From: Ceratopteris richardii
Lineage: Eukaryota; Streptophyta; Polypodiopsida; Polypodiales; Pteridaceae
Length of the DNA: 64,000 nucleotides
Assembly (NCBI GenBank): GCA_020310875.1
Contig: CM035407.1
Coordinates: forward strand, 67,755,658-67,819,657
Reading direction: 5' to 3'
Each line of letters opens with the position of its first letter. Within the stretch, counting starts at the first letter, position 1. The position numbers and the translations under genes were made by a program. The notes under the pieces were generated by a model, which was given only the letters and a program-made list of their open reading frames with translations, was not told the DNA's origin and ran no database searches. Shown piece after piece: positions 46,192-59,056 of the stretch.

Positions 46192-47715
46192 ATGGCATCA
46201 GAAGTCTCAGGCACATCAGATGGATCAGGGTCTAGTACTAGTGTTCCTCGATGACATATGTGGAGCACTCTTGAGTGAGGAGATTCGTAGAAAATCTATG
46301 GTTGGCACTCAGAGTGGAGATGCATATAATGTTCGTGATTCTTACCAAGGAAAGAATCAACAACGTGGCAGGAGCAAGAACAAGGAAAAGAATGGTCAAC
46401 GGAATAAGAGTAGAAGTAAATCAAGGAAGAGGGATATTGAAAGCCATTATTGTCATAAGAAAGGACACATGAAGAAAGACTATTATGCATTAAAGAAAGC
46501 TAAAGGTAAAGGATAGAATGTTGATGGGCATGTTAACCAGTTACCTGCACCATCTACTTCGACTATGAAGATTGAAGAAATCAATGCTATTTCTGATGAT
46601 GCTGATGTGTTGACACTTGATAGTACTGTGCCATTTGAGGCACTTATGGCTGATTCTCTTTCCCACACCTAGCTGCTAGATTCTGGTGCTTCTTTCCATG
46701 TGACACCACATAGAGAATGGTTCTCTAACTATGCAGCAAAGTCTCTTGGTACCATGAGACTTGGTGACTCTTACCAGCGTGATGTTGTGGGGATTAGAGA
46801 TGTGGTTGTGCAGTTCATTGATGGTTCAAAATTTACTATGCATAATGTACGCTATGTACCTCAGTTATCACGCAGTTTGATGTCAGTTGGTCAACTTGAT
46901 GACCTTGGTTACAAGGTTGTCTTCTATGCTCAGTCCTTTTGTATATCAAAGGGCAATATGGTTATTGCAAAAAGAAGCAAAGTTGGCTCACTTTATCCTT
47001 TATTTGTATCACAGAAAGAACACTTTTTAGCTGTTACTGAACAGCCTATGGCTTGTATTTGGCATGGTTGTTTGGGCCATATATCTCGTAGTGGAATGGA
47101 AAATCTTTCTTGTTCTGGCTACTTACTTGTGTTATCTTTCTCTGATTTTTCATTTTGTGAGCATTGTCAATATGGAAAGCAAACCAGAAATGTGCATAGA
47201 ATGCACATTGACTCTTCAATTCAGCCTTTAGATCTCGTTCATACAGATGTGTGTGGTCCTATGCCCACTAGGTCCTTAGGTGGTTCTCTTTACTTTGTCA
47301 CTTTCATAGATGATGCTACTAGAAAAGTCTGGGTATATCCTATCAAATCAAAGGATGATGTATTCCCTACTTTTAGAAAATGGCTTGTTTCAGTTGAGAC
47401 TGAAAAAGGAACTAAGCTTAAGGCTTTAGGTTCAGATAATGGGGGTGAGTATATCTCACATGAATTCAGCCTTTTCTGTCAGTCTAGAGGGATTCGTAGA
47501 GAGTTTACAGCTCCTTATACCCCAGTACAGAATGGTGTAGCTGAGAGGATGAATAGAACTATTCAAGATAGAGTAGTCTCGATGTTGCATCATGCAAACC
47601 TCTCACAAGGTTTTTGGGCAGAAGCAGTATTGACTGCAGTTCATGTGATTAACCTTTCACCTAGTACTGCCAAAGGTCTGAAAGTGGCACAAGAGTTATG
47701 GACAGGGAAACCACA
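46192..47715 (+). pseudogene. A2 gag-protease-integrase (copia)
   Basis: The gag ATG at 46192 (MASEVSGTSDGS) is followed by a deletion of nearly all the UBN2 domain, then a Lys/Arg-rich linker and a zinc knuckle that has lost two cysteines (SHYCHKKGHMKKDY). Protease LLDSGASFHVT lies at about 46675-46705 just after a TAG. The HHCC finger is at about 47060-47180, and the integrase core has HTDVCGPM, GSDNGGEYIS and NGVAERMNR, so its acidic triad is complete. Open from 46700 to 47715, where element F interrupts it after TGKP. The frame resumes at 54316 with PYYDHLRVFGC. Confidence 0.9.
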
Positions 47716-48371
47716 TGTTGTCATAAGGGTTTCCCATAATTTTTCTCATGCTATGGCATCCTTTTTCCTTCATAAAAAAACCCCTTTTTTTTGTAATTAG
47801 GAGATGTCCATATGAACACTCTCCTAAAACCCCTTTTTGATATTTCCTCTAGTCTAAAGTATTGAAGCCTTCTCCATAAAGTAGCCTTTTTGCACATATA
47901 CAAAAAACCCATGTAGAAACTCTCCACGCGCTCTCTCTCTCTCTCTAGGTGGTTATTTTTTGAAATTCCCAAAATCACATGAAGATCCTCTTTTTGATTT
48001 AGCACATGTGGTCTTTTGACCACATGTTTTATTCACATATGCCTCTCTTCTTCTCTATATAAAGAAGAGCCTCATTTGTAAAAGGGAGGTCCCTTGGCCA
48101 TGGCCTTGGCCTCCATTTTGGTAATGGAAGAAGGTGTCATTTGCTACTCTCTTGCCTCCTTGTGTACAATGGCGTTGGTCTTGGTGTATGGATTTGCATG
48201 TGTGTGTGCATGGTTGGGAGGATGTTCCCCTTTGCTCCTTGTGACGTTGGCCATTGTTGCCATTGCTCCATGAGCGTGGGTGAACCTCTCCTCTCATTCT
48301 TTGCCCCAACTTGGAGAAACCTCTCACTTCCATGTGAGGCGGTTAGGGTTGTTGTTCCCCTTTTCTCAACA
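47716..48371 (+). repeat. F 5' LTR
   Basis: TGTTGTCATAAGG...TCTCAACA, with a (CT)n tract near 47932-47946 that is longer than in the partner. Confidence 0.93.
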
Positions 48372-48374
48372 ATT

Positions 48375-48392
48375 TGGCGCCGTTGCCGGGGA
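48375..48392 (+). other. F primer binding site (Asp tRNA)
   Basis: TGGCGCCGTTGCCGGGGA, three bases after the LTR. Confidence 0.92.
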
Positions 48393-51300
48393 CGTCGGCC
48401 TTTAGCCGTTGGTTTTTCCAAGTTTGCGTGTCCATACTTCGTGAGATGCACCTTGACACTTGGAGGAGGATGAATACGTGTGGCCTTCGGTTGGTCAAGG
48501 GTACCTCTTATTTGTTAATTTTTGAAGTAGTTTAGATCTTTATTTTTGTTTGTTGCACAAAAACAACCCCTTACCCCCTTCTCTCTCCACTCTCTCATAC
48601 ACACATTTGGGCATCAACCTCATCTCTGTCATTTCTTGGTGTTGTTGTTTTCCCTGGAAAGAGGGATGGGTACCTCCTTTTCTTTCCCTTCCTCTCTTCA
48701 TCTGGACAAAAATTGAAAAAAAAAAAGAGGGGCTGAGATCATGTCTATACCCCACTCCAAGAAACCTTGCATGCTCAAAATGTCACATGGCTGTCAGGAT
48801 TATACGTGCATTCTAACTACCCCTCTTCAATGAATCCATCTTTTTTGATTTCGTGCCACATTTGCTTATCTTTGGGTAGTAGTTGCACTCGTTCGTGTCT
48901 GCCCCTCTCTTCAATTTATTCATGTAGGAGGACGTAGGGTTTGGTGGGGAGAAAGGGGAAACAACTTTCTCCCTCCCATTTGCCTTGTCTCATGTTTGGC
49001 TATGGTGCAAGAGTGTTGCTCTGTCGGGCTCCCGCATCCGTCTCATTTTGTTGTTGTGGTCACACAAAGGACTCCCTCTGATCCCGCTTCCTCACGCATA
49101 TGGTTACCTCTCACCGCTCCTTCGCTTCTCCTACATGGGGATGCCTGTCATCTCTGCGTAGCTTTTTAGGGGTTGAGCTTGTTTCGTGCTCCCCTCTATC
49201 TCCTATCTCTGATTACACGGCATATAACAACATCAATGTGACATCTCCCTGGTGGCGCAAGGTGATTCGCTTAAAACCACCTCTGATCGAAGGGTGAGGC
49301 TGCTCCTTCTCCACTTATCATCATCCGATAGAATTTTTTGTATTTGTCTGCGTACGCAAACAATTGCACATATGGTGACTATAGACCTCAGCAACTATTG
49401 TGTAGTAGCGACTACGGAGACCTTGAAGGGATGACCGGCCGTGAGGGCAAAGGCAACCTGATTCTTCCATGTGTTTACTTCTCCTGTTGTCATTGCAATT
49501 TTTGGATGCACATATGTGTTTTGTCCCCAGATCAGGCTGGGGGGTTCTACTAGTCCTGTTCTCTGTCAAGAGGGATGATTGCGCAGTACATTGTTCTCAG
49601 TTTCTCGTTGGTATACATATGTGGCAGGCCTTCCCTTATCTATGATAATCATGCTCTCTTTCTCATATGGAACTGGATGATGCTTATATTTATCTTTGAA
49701 AGTCTGTTTTCCCTTCTCTTTATTGGTTCAGTTCAATGTGTGGGCTGTTGTGTTTTGAATTTGTGGAAGGAGAAGCCTGGTTCATTTCGGGATCATCGAG
49801 CTCGGTACTACTGAAGTCATCTTGCTGGAAGAATGATTCCTCCGGAGATTTGGAGCTTGAAACATCAAAGAGATCTTTTCAATATCTTTTTGTCACATTG
49901 CAAGATATGATTTCTGATGCCCGCACGGGCAAAGTGGTGGGTATGCACATGGAAACTCAAAACACATGTTCTGCTTTTTTTCTAAAAAGTTGTGGGATGA
50001 ACAAGCTGAGTATTATGACAAGTGTAGGGCATCTTCTCACATCTCTCCTCTTCCCTTGGAAGTTTCTTGATTTCCTCTCTTTGTCTTAATTAAAGCTATA
50101 GTTCTTCGCATACTTTTGCTTCGCAGGGATATTATCGGGCATGTTTCTATTATTGCAGAAGATCTGGAGTCCTCAACATGGCAGACCCTCGTCCAAAAAG
50201 AGAAATGATAAATTGTGCCTCTGAATTATCCATGTCCGACTTACCATTTTGCTACCTAATCTCGAGGGACCTGTTGTCGATGCTTTGTTCATTCGGATAT
50301 GCATGCATACACGTGGGGTAATATGAGTTTCTTGTTGACAAAGGTTTAAAACTATCAAAGAAAAAAAGGGGGACCCTCAAATGCTCTTATCAAAACAGGG
50401 TTTTTTCATAAGTAGTGATAACTCTCTCTTGTGTTGAAGTATGTTAGGCATGAAGAAAAAAATTGAAAATGGTATTCATACGAATGATAGCTCGGGCATG
50501 TGAGAGTATCCTAATTAGACATTCTAGAGGATTGGTACTGCTTAGGTTGCTTAGTGGCTATGATTGCCTTATTATGTCCAAAACACCAGACCTTCCGGAT
50601 CTAGGATTCTTGTGTAAATATGAAGGGGCTCTTCATTTTCTCATATAATGCTCATATTTTCCAAGTGTTACAGGTGCTGCAGAGGATCATTGTCGGAGGT
50701 GCTCGATTAGAAAAGAATCCAGATAGGTTGATGCGTCGCCATCTACATGTGGCTATGGCAGGTGGAGCTCTATGCCCTGCCGGTGGAGTTGAACCGATCC
50801 AATCAATGGCCTTATACATGCAGATCTGATGCAGTTGAGCTCTGAAGGACTATCCTCTCTTCCTTCTTGGATGTTTGATGAATGGTGGGGGAGTGTGTGT
50901 TCCTCTCATTCAGATATGCTTGCTAAGTAAAGAATAGGTGAGGAGGGCCTCACATAACAAGGTATTCACACTCCGTTTGAAGTCGCCGTGGGTCACCTCA
51001 GTACAAGGTCGGTTACAGGCTCTCCTTCTCATCAGAAAGGCAAGACCTTTTGACTCCCTAAACTGCAACCTTTCCCATCCATTTCTCTTCTACAAGGCCC
51101 CTCTTTTTTTCTTCTTCCCCACCCGCTGAATGCCCAGGGTTAATGAAACCATGCAAGCTAGGCATTCTTGGTCCTGATGGAGTTGGGACGTTGACATTTT
51201 CCATGGGATATTCACACCTAACGAAGAGATGTCTATGTTTATAACAGTTGTAGTTCTGGCAATTTCCGCTCATTTCACTGTAATGTTTGCCTGTGCAAAA

Positions 51301-53649
51301 TTGGGAGCCATAGTTGATGATCTTTGCCCATGCATCATGACCGTAACAGCATCTATTTTTCAAATAATACACGGTTTCTTTTTAAATTCCTCGTGCTGTT
51401 TCAAGATATATGTCGAGATACATCTATTCAACCCTGGTCCTTGTGCAGGTTCTCATCTGTAGCTGTCTAAACTATCATGCATAAACAATATCTCTGGGGG
51501 AAAGGCTCTTTGAACCTTGTTCATGCATAAAGATGAAAGTACTGGATTAGAGTGGCATTATGGGTAACTGCCCCACATGGAGGATTGTATCCATAACTCC
51601 TGCATCCGTTAGACATGTTTGTCTCCTCGTTATGTATGGAAACCTGGATGAAACACTTGGATTTCCCATTAGCTTGGCCTTCCTGAGAGTTTAATTTTCA
51701 AAAAAAAGGATATGCGCTTTGTAAGGATCGACCGTGATTAATAGTCAACTGCTATAATGGCCTTCATTTTTCTTGAGTGAATATTTTATGTTCAGAAATG
51801 CATGTGCTTTGTTTTGCTCTTATGGATTCTTGGAGATCATGAGGATGTGTTAGGAAGGTGCACATATGGTCTAAACGATTGAGTATAATTTTGAAACAAC
51901 ATCACTTGCCAGAATCGTTTTTAAGATAGTGAGGTGAATGTTATTTACTCACATTATGCTGGTCATTGACTTACAGAAAATGTGATAGGCAATCTTGCAG
52001 CCTTTGGCCAAAGGAACCTCTCGGAGTTGTGGCACTTTGCTATGTCATATTGACTTCCCTGTTTTATGTGTGTCTCAGGATAGGAGCCTCTAGCAACCAA
52101 AGCATTTGGGGGATGGCAGTAATTTTGACCACACTACCTACTATCACTCTAAAAGCATGTCAAGATTTTTTCTCATGAAATTATAATTGATTGTTTAATG
52201 CCAGTGCTTATTATTAGTATTCACCAGTGCTACATGCTCTTTTGGTTTTGCCATATATAAAGGTAGTATCTTTTGACAATTCTTTGAAAGGATGACAATA
52301 GGAGAAGATGTTCTTGAGGCTCACAATGCTTGAAGCTTGAGGGTTTGTCCTTGGTTTTTGGTTCACATGTCTACACATCCTTTCCATATGAAAGTATCCA
52401 TAACATTTTGACTCCCAGTCCATAAAACTAATTGTCATTTGCATTGCAAGTGTCTGCTTTAAATTCTCAGAAAAGGATTTGACGAAGAGATATTTGGTTC
52501 ATCTTGCATATCGTTCAAAAAAACAGTGAACAGGGTTCTGTGGATCTGCAGAAGGGAGGTCTAGCCTGGTTTAGGATTATGTAACCACCCTTCTTGGTAA
52601 TCGAATCCCTTCCAGACTTTACTTAGGATGGTCACCTAGCTATGTATGAATCAAAATTGACCTTGGGTTAAGACATAAGACTGAATTTATCTTTCCAATC
52701 TCTGGACAAATAAAGAAGCTAGGCTCTGGCTACTTATTGTTTATGAATCATCAAGGTTGGCTATTCTGCTTTCATGAGAATCTTAGGAGTAGCATTTATG
52801 GCATTTAGTGTCTAGGGGTGATGGTCTATTGCTTGACAAACTGCCTGCTCCATATTTTAGACAAAGAAATTGAAGTTTCTTGAAGATATCTTGATTAAAA
52901 GGAGACACTGTGGATTGAGTAATTGTTTTTTTTGCCAGGAAATTTGTTCACTGGTTTTACAATGCTCATATGGTTCTCACTTACTCATTTGCTCAGAAAC
53001 TGCTTTGTACAGGTCCAAGAGGAGGGAAGCTGTGGATCCTAAATTTTCAGGGATAAATGTTGGTCTATCTTTTGTTAAATGCTTATATGATTTAGGAGAT
53101 TAGAATGAGCCTTATAGGGTTAACACTAACTGAACATGTGTCCTAGGACTGTGGCCCTCATTACCACTTCCTCTGTTTTGTAAGGATTGATGTGCACTTC
53201 GTTTAAAAAGTTCAGGTTTTGTATCTCTTTGACAGGAAAAGGAAAACTCATTATGAGAACTTGAAGAGCTAATCTGACTTAATGTCCCCTGAAGTGGAAA
53301 ATAAAGTTGAAGTGAATGTTTATCTCATTATTAGATGCAGCCTACTTGCTTTTTGCATGTTATTTCAGGTTTAGGAGCTGTTGGAGAAGGCATGTCCAGC
53401 CTTACAAAGGACTGCACAGGGGGATGCATGCTGGGCTGACTTCCCCCCAAGGGGATTGTGTCGCTCAGCTCTAAAGATTGAAGATTTGCAGCTTGAAGTA
53501 AAGACTGAAGACTTGCAGCTTGAAGCCTTGCAGACTGAAGAATTGCAGATTTTGAAGACTTGAAGATTTTCAGACTTGAAAGACTCTACCTTGGGTCGGT
53601 TCAGCTATGTATGCTCTTCTCTTAGCTTTGTCGAGGACGACAAAGTCTA
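48393..53649 (+). other. F internal non-coding region
   Basis: No frame longer than about 120 codons and no recognised retroelement domain. Less AT-rich patches include 50660-50830, where an intron-end-like 'ttccaagtgttacag' precedes a short frame (RIIVGGARLEKNPDRLMRRH), and minus-strand Cys/His-rich patches near 51240 and 52390 that faintly resemble zinc knuckles. These may be captured exon pieces. That is inference only. Near 53480-53570 a Glu/Leu/Gln repeat (gaagatttgcagcttgaag units) occurs. Confidence 0.55.
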
Positions 53650-53661
53650 AGGGGGGAGGAG

Positions 53662-54315
53662 TGTTGTCATAAGGGTTGCCCATAATTTTTCTCATGCTAT
53701 GGCATCCTTTTTCCTTCATAAAAAAACCCCTTTTTTTTGTAATTAGGAGATGTCCATATGAACACTCTCCTTAAACCCCTTTTTGATATTTCCTCTAGTC
53801 TAAAGTATTGAAGCCTTCTCCATAAAGTAGCCTTTTTGCACATATACAAAAAACCCACGTAGAAACTCTCCACGCGCTCTCTCTCTCTCTAGGGGGTTAT
53901 TTTTTGAAATTCCCAAAATCACATGAAGATCCTCTTTTTGATTTAGCACATGTGGTCTTTTGACCACATGTTTTATTCACATATGCCTCTCTTCTTCTCT
54001 ATACAAAGAAGAGCCTCATTTGTAAAAGGGAGGTCCCTTGGCCATGGCCTTGGCCTCCATTTTGGTAATGGAAGAAGGTGTCATTTGCTACTCTCTTGCC
54101 TCCTTGTGTACAATGGCGTTGGTCTTGGTGTATGGATTTGCATGTGTGTGTGCATGGTTGGGAGGATGTTCCCCTTTGCTCCTTGTGATGTTGGACATTG
54201 TTGCCATTGCTCCATGAGCGTGGGTGAACCTCTCCTCTCATTCTTTGCCCCAACTTGGAGAAACCTCTCACTTCCATGTGAGGCGGTTAGGGTTGTTGTT
54301 CCCCTTTTCTCAACA
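53662..54315 (+). repeat. F 3' LTR
   Basis: 654 bp, nearly identical to 47716-48371. Pol sequence of A2 resumes at the next base. Confidence 0.93.
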
Positions 54316-56303
54316 CCACCATATTATGATCATCTTCGAGTTTTTGGGTGTGAAGCATATGTTCATATACCCAAGAATCTTAGACAAAAGTTGGACCATA
54401 AGTCAAAGAAATGCATTTTTCTTGGATATGGTCGAGAAGGACAATTTGAATATCGCTTATGGGATCCTGAAACACGGTCAGTGATCAGAAGTAGTGATGT
54501 CATTTTTAATGAGTCTAAGATGCATAAACAACCCATTAAGGAGGTTGAAGTGAGAAGAGTGGTGTTTGAGGATACTAGTCCTCCGGTTAGCATGCATAAA
54601 AATGCTGCACATAGGGATGTTCAAGAGAATGTCCATTCAAATCAGTCTGCACATGTTCCTGTTCAGCAACCATTGAGACGTTCTGCACGTGTCTCATATC
54701 CACCTGATAGATATGTTCCAGGTTTAGATTTTGTTATGCTAACAGATGTCGGTGAGCCTTCTTGCTACAAAGAGGCTATGTAGACAGAGGATCATGTCAA
54801 GTGGGAGCGTGCCATGAAGAGTGAGTTGGATTCTATTCACAAGAATGGTACTTGAGACTTAGTACCTTTGCCAAAGGGCAAGAAATCTTTACCATGTAAA
54901 TGGGTATATAAGGTGAAATTCACATCAGATAGTGCTTCTCCAAAATATAAAGCACGAATTGTTGCAAAGGGTTTTAAGCAACAACATGGTGTTGATTTTG
55001 AGGAAATCTTCTCTCCAGTGGTCAAGATGACTACTTTGTGCATGTTGCTTGGATTCGTTGCAATGGAGGACTTAGAGCTAGTCCAAATGGATGTGAAAAC
55101 AGCTTTCTTGCATGGAGATCTTACAAATGAGATCTATATGGAACAACCAGAGGGTTATGTAGTTCGTGGCAAGGAAAGTCTAGTTTGTAAGCTCAAGAAG
55201 AGCTTGTATGGACTTAAACAGTCTCCTAGACAATGGTACCAAAAGTTTGATGCTTTTATGAAGTCCCAAGGCTATTCTCGGAGCAATGAGGATCATTGTC
55301 TCTACACAAAGAGATGCTCTGATGGCAGCTTGATATGCTTGATACTTTACATCGATGATATGTTGATTGCTGGGAAGTCCTCTTATGATTTGTCAATTCT
55401 TAAAAAGAAGTTGAGTCAGACATTTGATATGAAGGATTTGGGGGATGCCAAACATATTCTTGGCATGCGCATTACTCGTGATAGGAGTAAAAGATGCATA
55501 TACTTGTCTCAAAGTGAGTACATATCCAAAGTACTTCACCGGTTCAATATGCAGGGTGGAAAGGCATTGAACCTTTACCCACATATGTGAAATTGAGCAA
55601 GGATGACTGCCCCAAATCAGATGAGGAAAAATAATTCATGACCAACATTCCATATCAGTCTGCTGTTGGTAGTCTCATGTATGCTATGGTAGCTACGAGA
55701 CCAAACATTGCATTTGCAGTGGGAGTTGTGAGCAGATATATGTCTAATCCTAGCAAGAAACATTGGGAAGCAGTCAAAATGATTTTGAGATATCTGAGTG
55801 GCACTAAGGACAAGTGTCTATGCCTAGGTAGAGGGAAAGCATCCATTATTGGTTACACAGATTTTGACTATGCTGGTTGTGTAGACAATCATAAGTCTAC
55901 ATCAGGGTACATTTTTCATTTTGCTGGAGGTGCTATCTCTTGGAGATCTCGTCTTCAAGAATGTACAATTGTTTCCACCACAGACGCAGAGTATGTTGCA
56001 GCAAGTGAGGCATGTAAGGAAGCATTGTGGCTTTCTCGTCTTGCTTGTGATATGGGTTTACCTTAGCATGTACCTCACTTGCTCAGTGATAGTCAGAGTG
56101 CCATTGCTTGGGCTAAGAATCCGGTCTATCATGCAAAGACCAAGCACATTGAGGTGAGGTATCACTTCATTAGAGATTGCTTAGCCAATGAGAGCATTAT
56201 TCTTGAGAAGGTTCACACTCGAGATAATGCTGCAGATGCTTTGACTAAAGCTCTACCACAGGATAGCTTTCGACACTGTTGTCACTTGATGGGGGTTACT
56301 TGA
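54316..56303 (+). pseudogene. A2 integrase C-terminus, RT and RNase H (copia)
   Basis: Begins PYYDHLRVFGCEAY, continues through the linker, then RT with KWVYKVKFTSD, VKTAFLHGDL, LKKSLYGLKQSPRQWY and the catalytic YIDDMLIAGK (about 55350), and RNase H with YTDFDYAGC, TTDAEYVAASEACKE and SDSQSAIAWAK. Breaks: TAG 54781, TGA near 54854, a 4-base deletion near 55571 (compare A1), TAA near 55632 and TAG near 56065. The RT core between 54868 and 55570 is open. Confidence 0.92.
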
Positions 56304-56450
56304 TTCTTGATCTTACGCAGTCACTTGTATACTGTGTAACATGCCCATCAGGTGGGAGGTATAGTTTGTATACTTACACTCAGGTATTCTTTATCATTCT
56401 TTATTTTTCTCCCATAGTTACTCTGGCCATATTGGCCTTTAGTGGGAGAT

Positions 56451-56669
56451 TGTTACCGTTAGTGTCCATGTGAAAGGCCAAATGGCCACCGAAAACTTCT
56501 TTGTATATGTTCTTTAATAAAACATATAGTGGCATGGTCAGTTACAGACTGTAAGTTCGACCGCATTTGTAAGACCTAAGAAGTCTGTCTTCGTACTCTC
56601 TGTGTACTGTGTTTTCTGCGTATTCTACAGCCTCTGTGCGGAGTACTGTGTGCGGCCTCAGGAGCTCGG
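56451..56669 (+). repeat. A2 3' LTR, truncated
   Basis: Matches 44703-44921 and stops at 'ggagctcgg'. The remaining ~78 bases are replaced by array sequence, so no 3' target duplication can be read. Confidence 0.92.
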
Positions 56670-57112
56670 TTTGTTACCAGTTAGTTGGTACTAAGTAGTT
56701 AGTTGTTAGTAATTAGCTTCTTACTAGTTAGCTATTTCTACTCAGTCTCTATCACTAGTAAGTAGCTTGTTATTAGTTAGCTATTTCTACTAAGTATCTA
56801 TTACTATTTAGCTTAGTTTTAGTTTGTTGAGACTAAGTAGCTTGTTACTAGTTAGCTTGATCTTATGCAATTATTATTAATTAGCTATTATTAAATAGAT
56901 TGTTCTAAAGAAACTATTACTAATTTGGTTTTTACTAGCTAGGTAGGTATGCATAGATTTCACTATTACTTTTTACCTTGTTACTAGCTAATTCCGTATG
57001 CATAACTTCCACTATTGACTATTAAATTGTTACCATAGTAGCTTTTCCTAACTAGATTGTTACAGTTAAAATTTAGATTAGTTAGCTTATGTTTAGGTAG
57101 CTATTACTAATT
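56670..57112. repeat. TAGCTA-type tandem array, right part
   Basis: Continues the array of 44343-44702 ('gttactagttagctatt', 'actaagtagcttg') with rising divergence to about 57112. Confidence 0.8.
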
Positions 57113-57312
57113 AACGTTTCACCATGTGTAATTAGCTAAACCAATGAACTGACAATTAAAAATAGGAATTACTTGAGATACATCAATAAGGTAAATAGGG
57201 TGCTCCAAGTATTGTTTTTTGCAAAGTCGGTTCTTGCATAAATCCTTCTTATTTCTCTCTGTTGTCCAAAACATGATAATAGATCCTTGACCTCCACCGT
57301 GATACATGTGGT

Positions 57313-57813
57313 TGTTGACGATCGAAATCCACAGACGCATGAATGGAGAGGATAGTACACAAACAAAATCACACAAAAGTACTCAGAGATAGAAAGAGAC
57401 AAGAGACGACACCAGATTGGGTACAATCTCCCCCCACATGCTCTGATGGACAGGTCTATCAAAGCATGTGTATTTATATGAAATTCATATTATGTCCTGA
57501 ATAGAAGATACATGAGGGCTACGCTTTGAAAAGCATGTTTTTGCTTTATTTAAAAATTCGTAACTTTCTATTTTTACAAGAACGTGGCTTTCTAAAGCGA
57601 TCTATTATTTGTTTTACAAAAATATAATTAAAAATACTTTCTTCTAAAAATAAATATCTCCAAAAGTATTCTTTTAAATATCTCCAAAAATATTTGAATA
57701 AGTCCATGCGCATTCACACCCTCATGGATCTTCACCTACTAAATCAAAACACAAAACACATTAAAATCCTCAAGGCATTAAAGCTTCATTCCAATATTCC
57801 ATAAAGTATAACA
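57313..57813 (-). repeat. D2 3' LTR
   Basis: 501 bp. On the minus strand it runs TGTTATACTTTATGG...CGTCAACA, preceded by a G-rich tract (ctgggggcca). Similar along its length to the split D1 LTR, by eye near 80%. Confidence 0.88.
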
Positions 57814-57946
57814 TGGCCCCCAGTTGTCGAGCAACTGACCTCAGTTGATAAGAATAAAATAGACATGGATGGCCAGTCACATGTCCCATCATAAACCTGT
57901 TCCATGTAAAAACACATGCATGGAACTAGAAAACTGGAATTTAATG

Positions 57947-58747
57947 TGATTGTGAATGATAAGTAGAAATCAAATTATCATATTGTGGAGTTAGTGATGT
58001 TTTGTGAATCCATTGAGATTCTTCAAGTGAATGATTTTTTTATTTAACCAAATATCTATGATATTGGTTACTTGTGCGTGTATTAGTAACATCATAATCA
58101 AGTATTTTCTCTGGAATTAAAATTTCAGCATCCTCTTCTAACAAAAGAGGATCATCTAAAATAGGAATGAGTGGTAGAGTTCCTTTAAACGAATTCAATA
58201 AACTGATATGAAAAGAATTATGTATATTCCAATGAGAAGGTATATCTAATCTAAAATCATTCTCATTAATTTTCTGAATAATACGGAAAGGTCCATAATA
58301 ACGTGGTGCAAGTTTGACCTTAGGATGTTGTGGAATATTTTTTAGACGTCTTTTAATTATTCGTAACCATACATAATCATTTCCATTAAATTCTTTAGCT
58401 ACTCGTTTCTTATTAACATTATGCATGTAACGTTCCTTACTCTTTTTAATGTGCTCATGAACCTCATGAAGTATGGAAATATGATCTTGTGCAAAAGAAT
58501 CAACCATAGGTATGCCAGTTTGAGTGATAGACATGGGAGTGGGAATCTTTTTACCATACATAATTTTATACGGTGCACGTCCAGTAGTACTATGTGTTGT
58601 GTTATTATATGCAAATTGTAGTAAAGGAACTTTCTCATCCCAATTACTTGGATTATCTAAAGAATAACAACGTAGTAGATCCAAAATAGTACTATTTGTA
58701 GCTTCACTTTTCCCATTACTTTCAGGATGAAATGCAGAACTAAAGTC
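57947..58747 (-). pseudogene. D2 integrase C-terminal half and chromodomain
   Basis: Continues the integrase from the other side of C2: SSAFHPESNGKSEATN holds the third acidic residue, followed by WDEKVPLLQFAYNN and the C-terminal barrel (LAPRYYGPFRIIQK). The chromodomain reads PEKILDYDVTNTRT and YHRYLVK, then a TAA (58040) where chromodomains have Trp. The frame stays open afterwards with KNHSLEESQW, as expected for the rest of the domain, to a stop near 57945. The domain identifies the element as a chromovirus, in which it is thought to guide integration to marked chromatin. Confidence 0.9.
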
Positions 58748-58752
58748 TATTT
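58748..58752. repeat. C2 target site duplication, left
   Basis: tattt, identical to 63610-63614. Confidence 0.95.
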
Positions 58753-58982
58753 TGTTGGAGATAGACGTCTGTGGAAGCACGCGAACAACACAAGGAAGAA
58801 GAAGAAGCTTGGAGCACAACACACAATACTGAATGTATTACTAGAGAATGTACAAAGATAAGTAGCCCATTAGGGCAATAGGCGTATATACAAGCCGGGG
58901 GAAAAAAACCTCCTAAAGAGGGAAAAAAGTGCCCCGGCGGTCCTAGAGTGTTCACACACATCACTACCTAAATATATCAACA
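58753..58982 (-). repeat. C2 3' LTR
   Basis: 230 bp. Differs from the partner only in 'ctgtggaagcacgcg' versus 'ctgcggaagcatgcg'. Confidence 0.96.
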
Positions 58983-59056
58983 AATCCCCCCTGGGAGTGA
59001 TGCGGTGAACAAGGAGTTGGCACTCATGTATAAGGAAGTGCCAAGCTATGTGGAAA

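Larger units (their letters stand above)
47716..54315 (+). mobile_element. non-autonomous LTR element F (LARD-like)
   Basis: 6.6 kb inserted in the A2 integrase gene. LTRs 47716-48371 (656 bp) and 53662-54315 (654 bp), TG...CA ends, differ at about 1.2%. Flanks ccaca and ccacc are a 5-bp target duplication with one change. The primer site is Asp-type (48375-48392) and the purine tract AGGGGGGAGGAG (53650-53661). The 5.3-kb interior has no gag or pol frame. It must have moved with proteins of another gypsy element, possibly one with the same primer type such as E. Confidence 0.93.
44703..56669 (+). mobile_element. copia element A2, carrying nested element F
   Basis: 5' LTR 44703-44999, Met primer site 45001-45012, long leader, gag-pol 46192-47715 and 54316-56303, purine tract, and 3' LTR from 56451 cut off at 56669. 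Without F it is about 5.4 kb. It sits inside a TAGCTA-type array. The LTR parts differ at about 9 of 220 sites. It belongs to the same family as A1. Confidence 0.94.

Noticed and set aside
50620-50829. Short frame after an intron-end-like sequence in F, considered as a captured host exon
   Set aside because: Too short and not recognised; kept only as a possibility under element F.
54224-54484. Plus-strand 86-codon frame over the F/A2 junction
   Set aside because: Alternative frame of pol sequence.
53950-54783. 277-codon open frame joining F 3' LTR with copia pol
   Set aside because: Chance fusion of LTR sequence with the resumed A2 integrase; not a gene.
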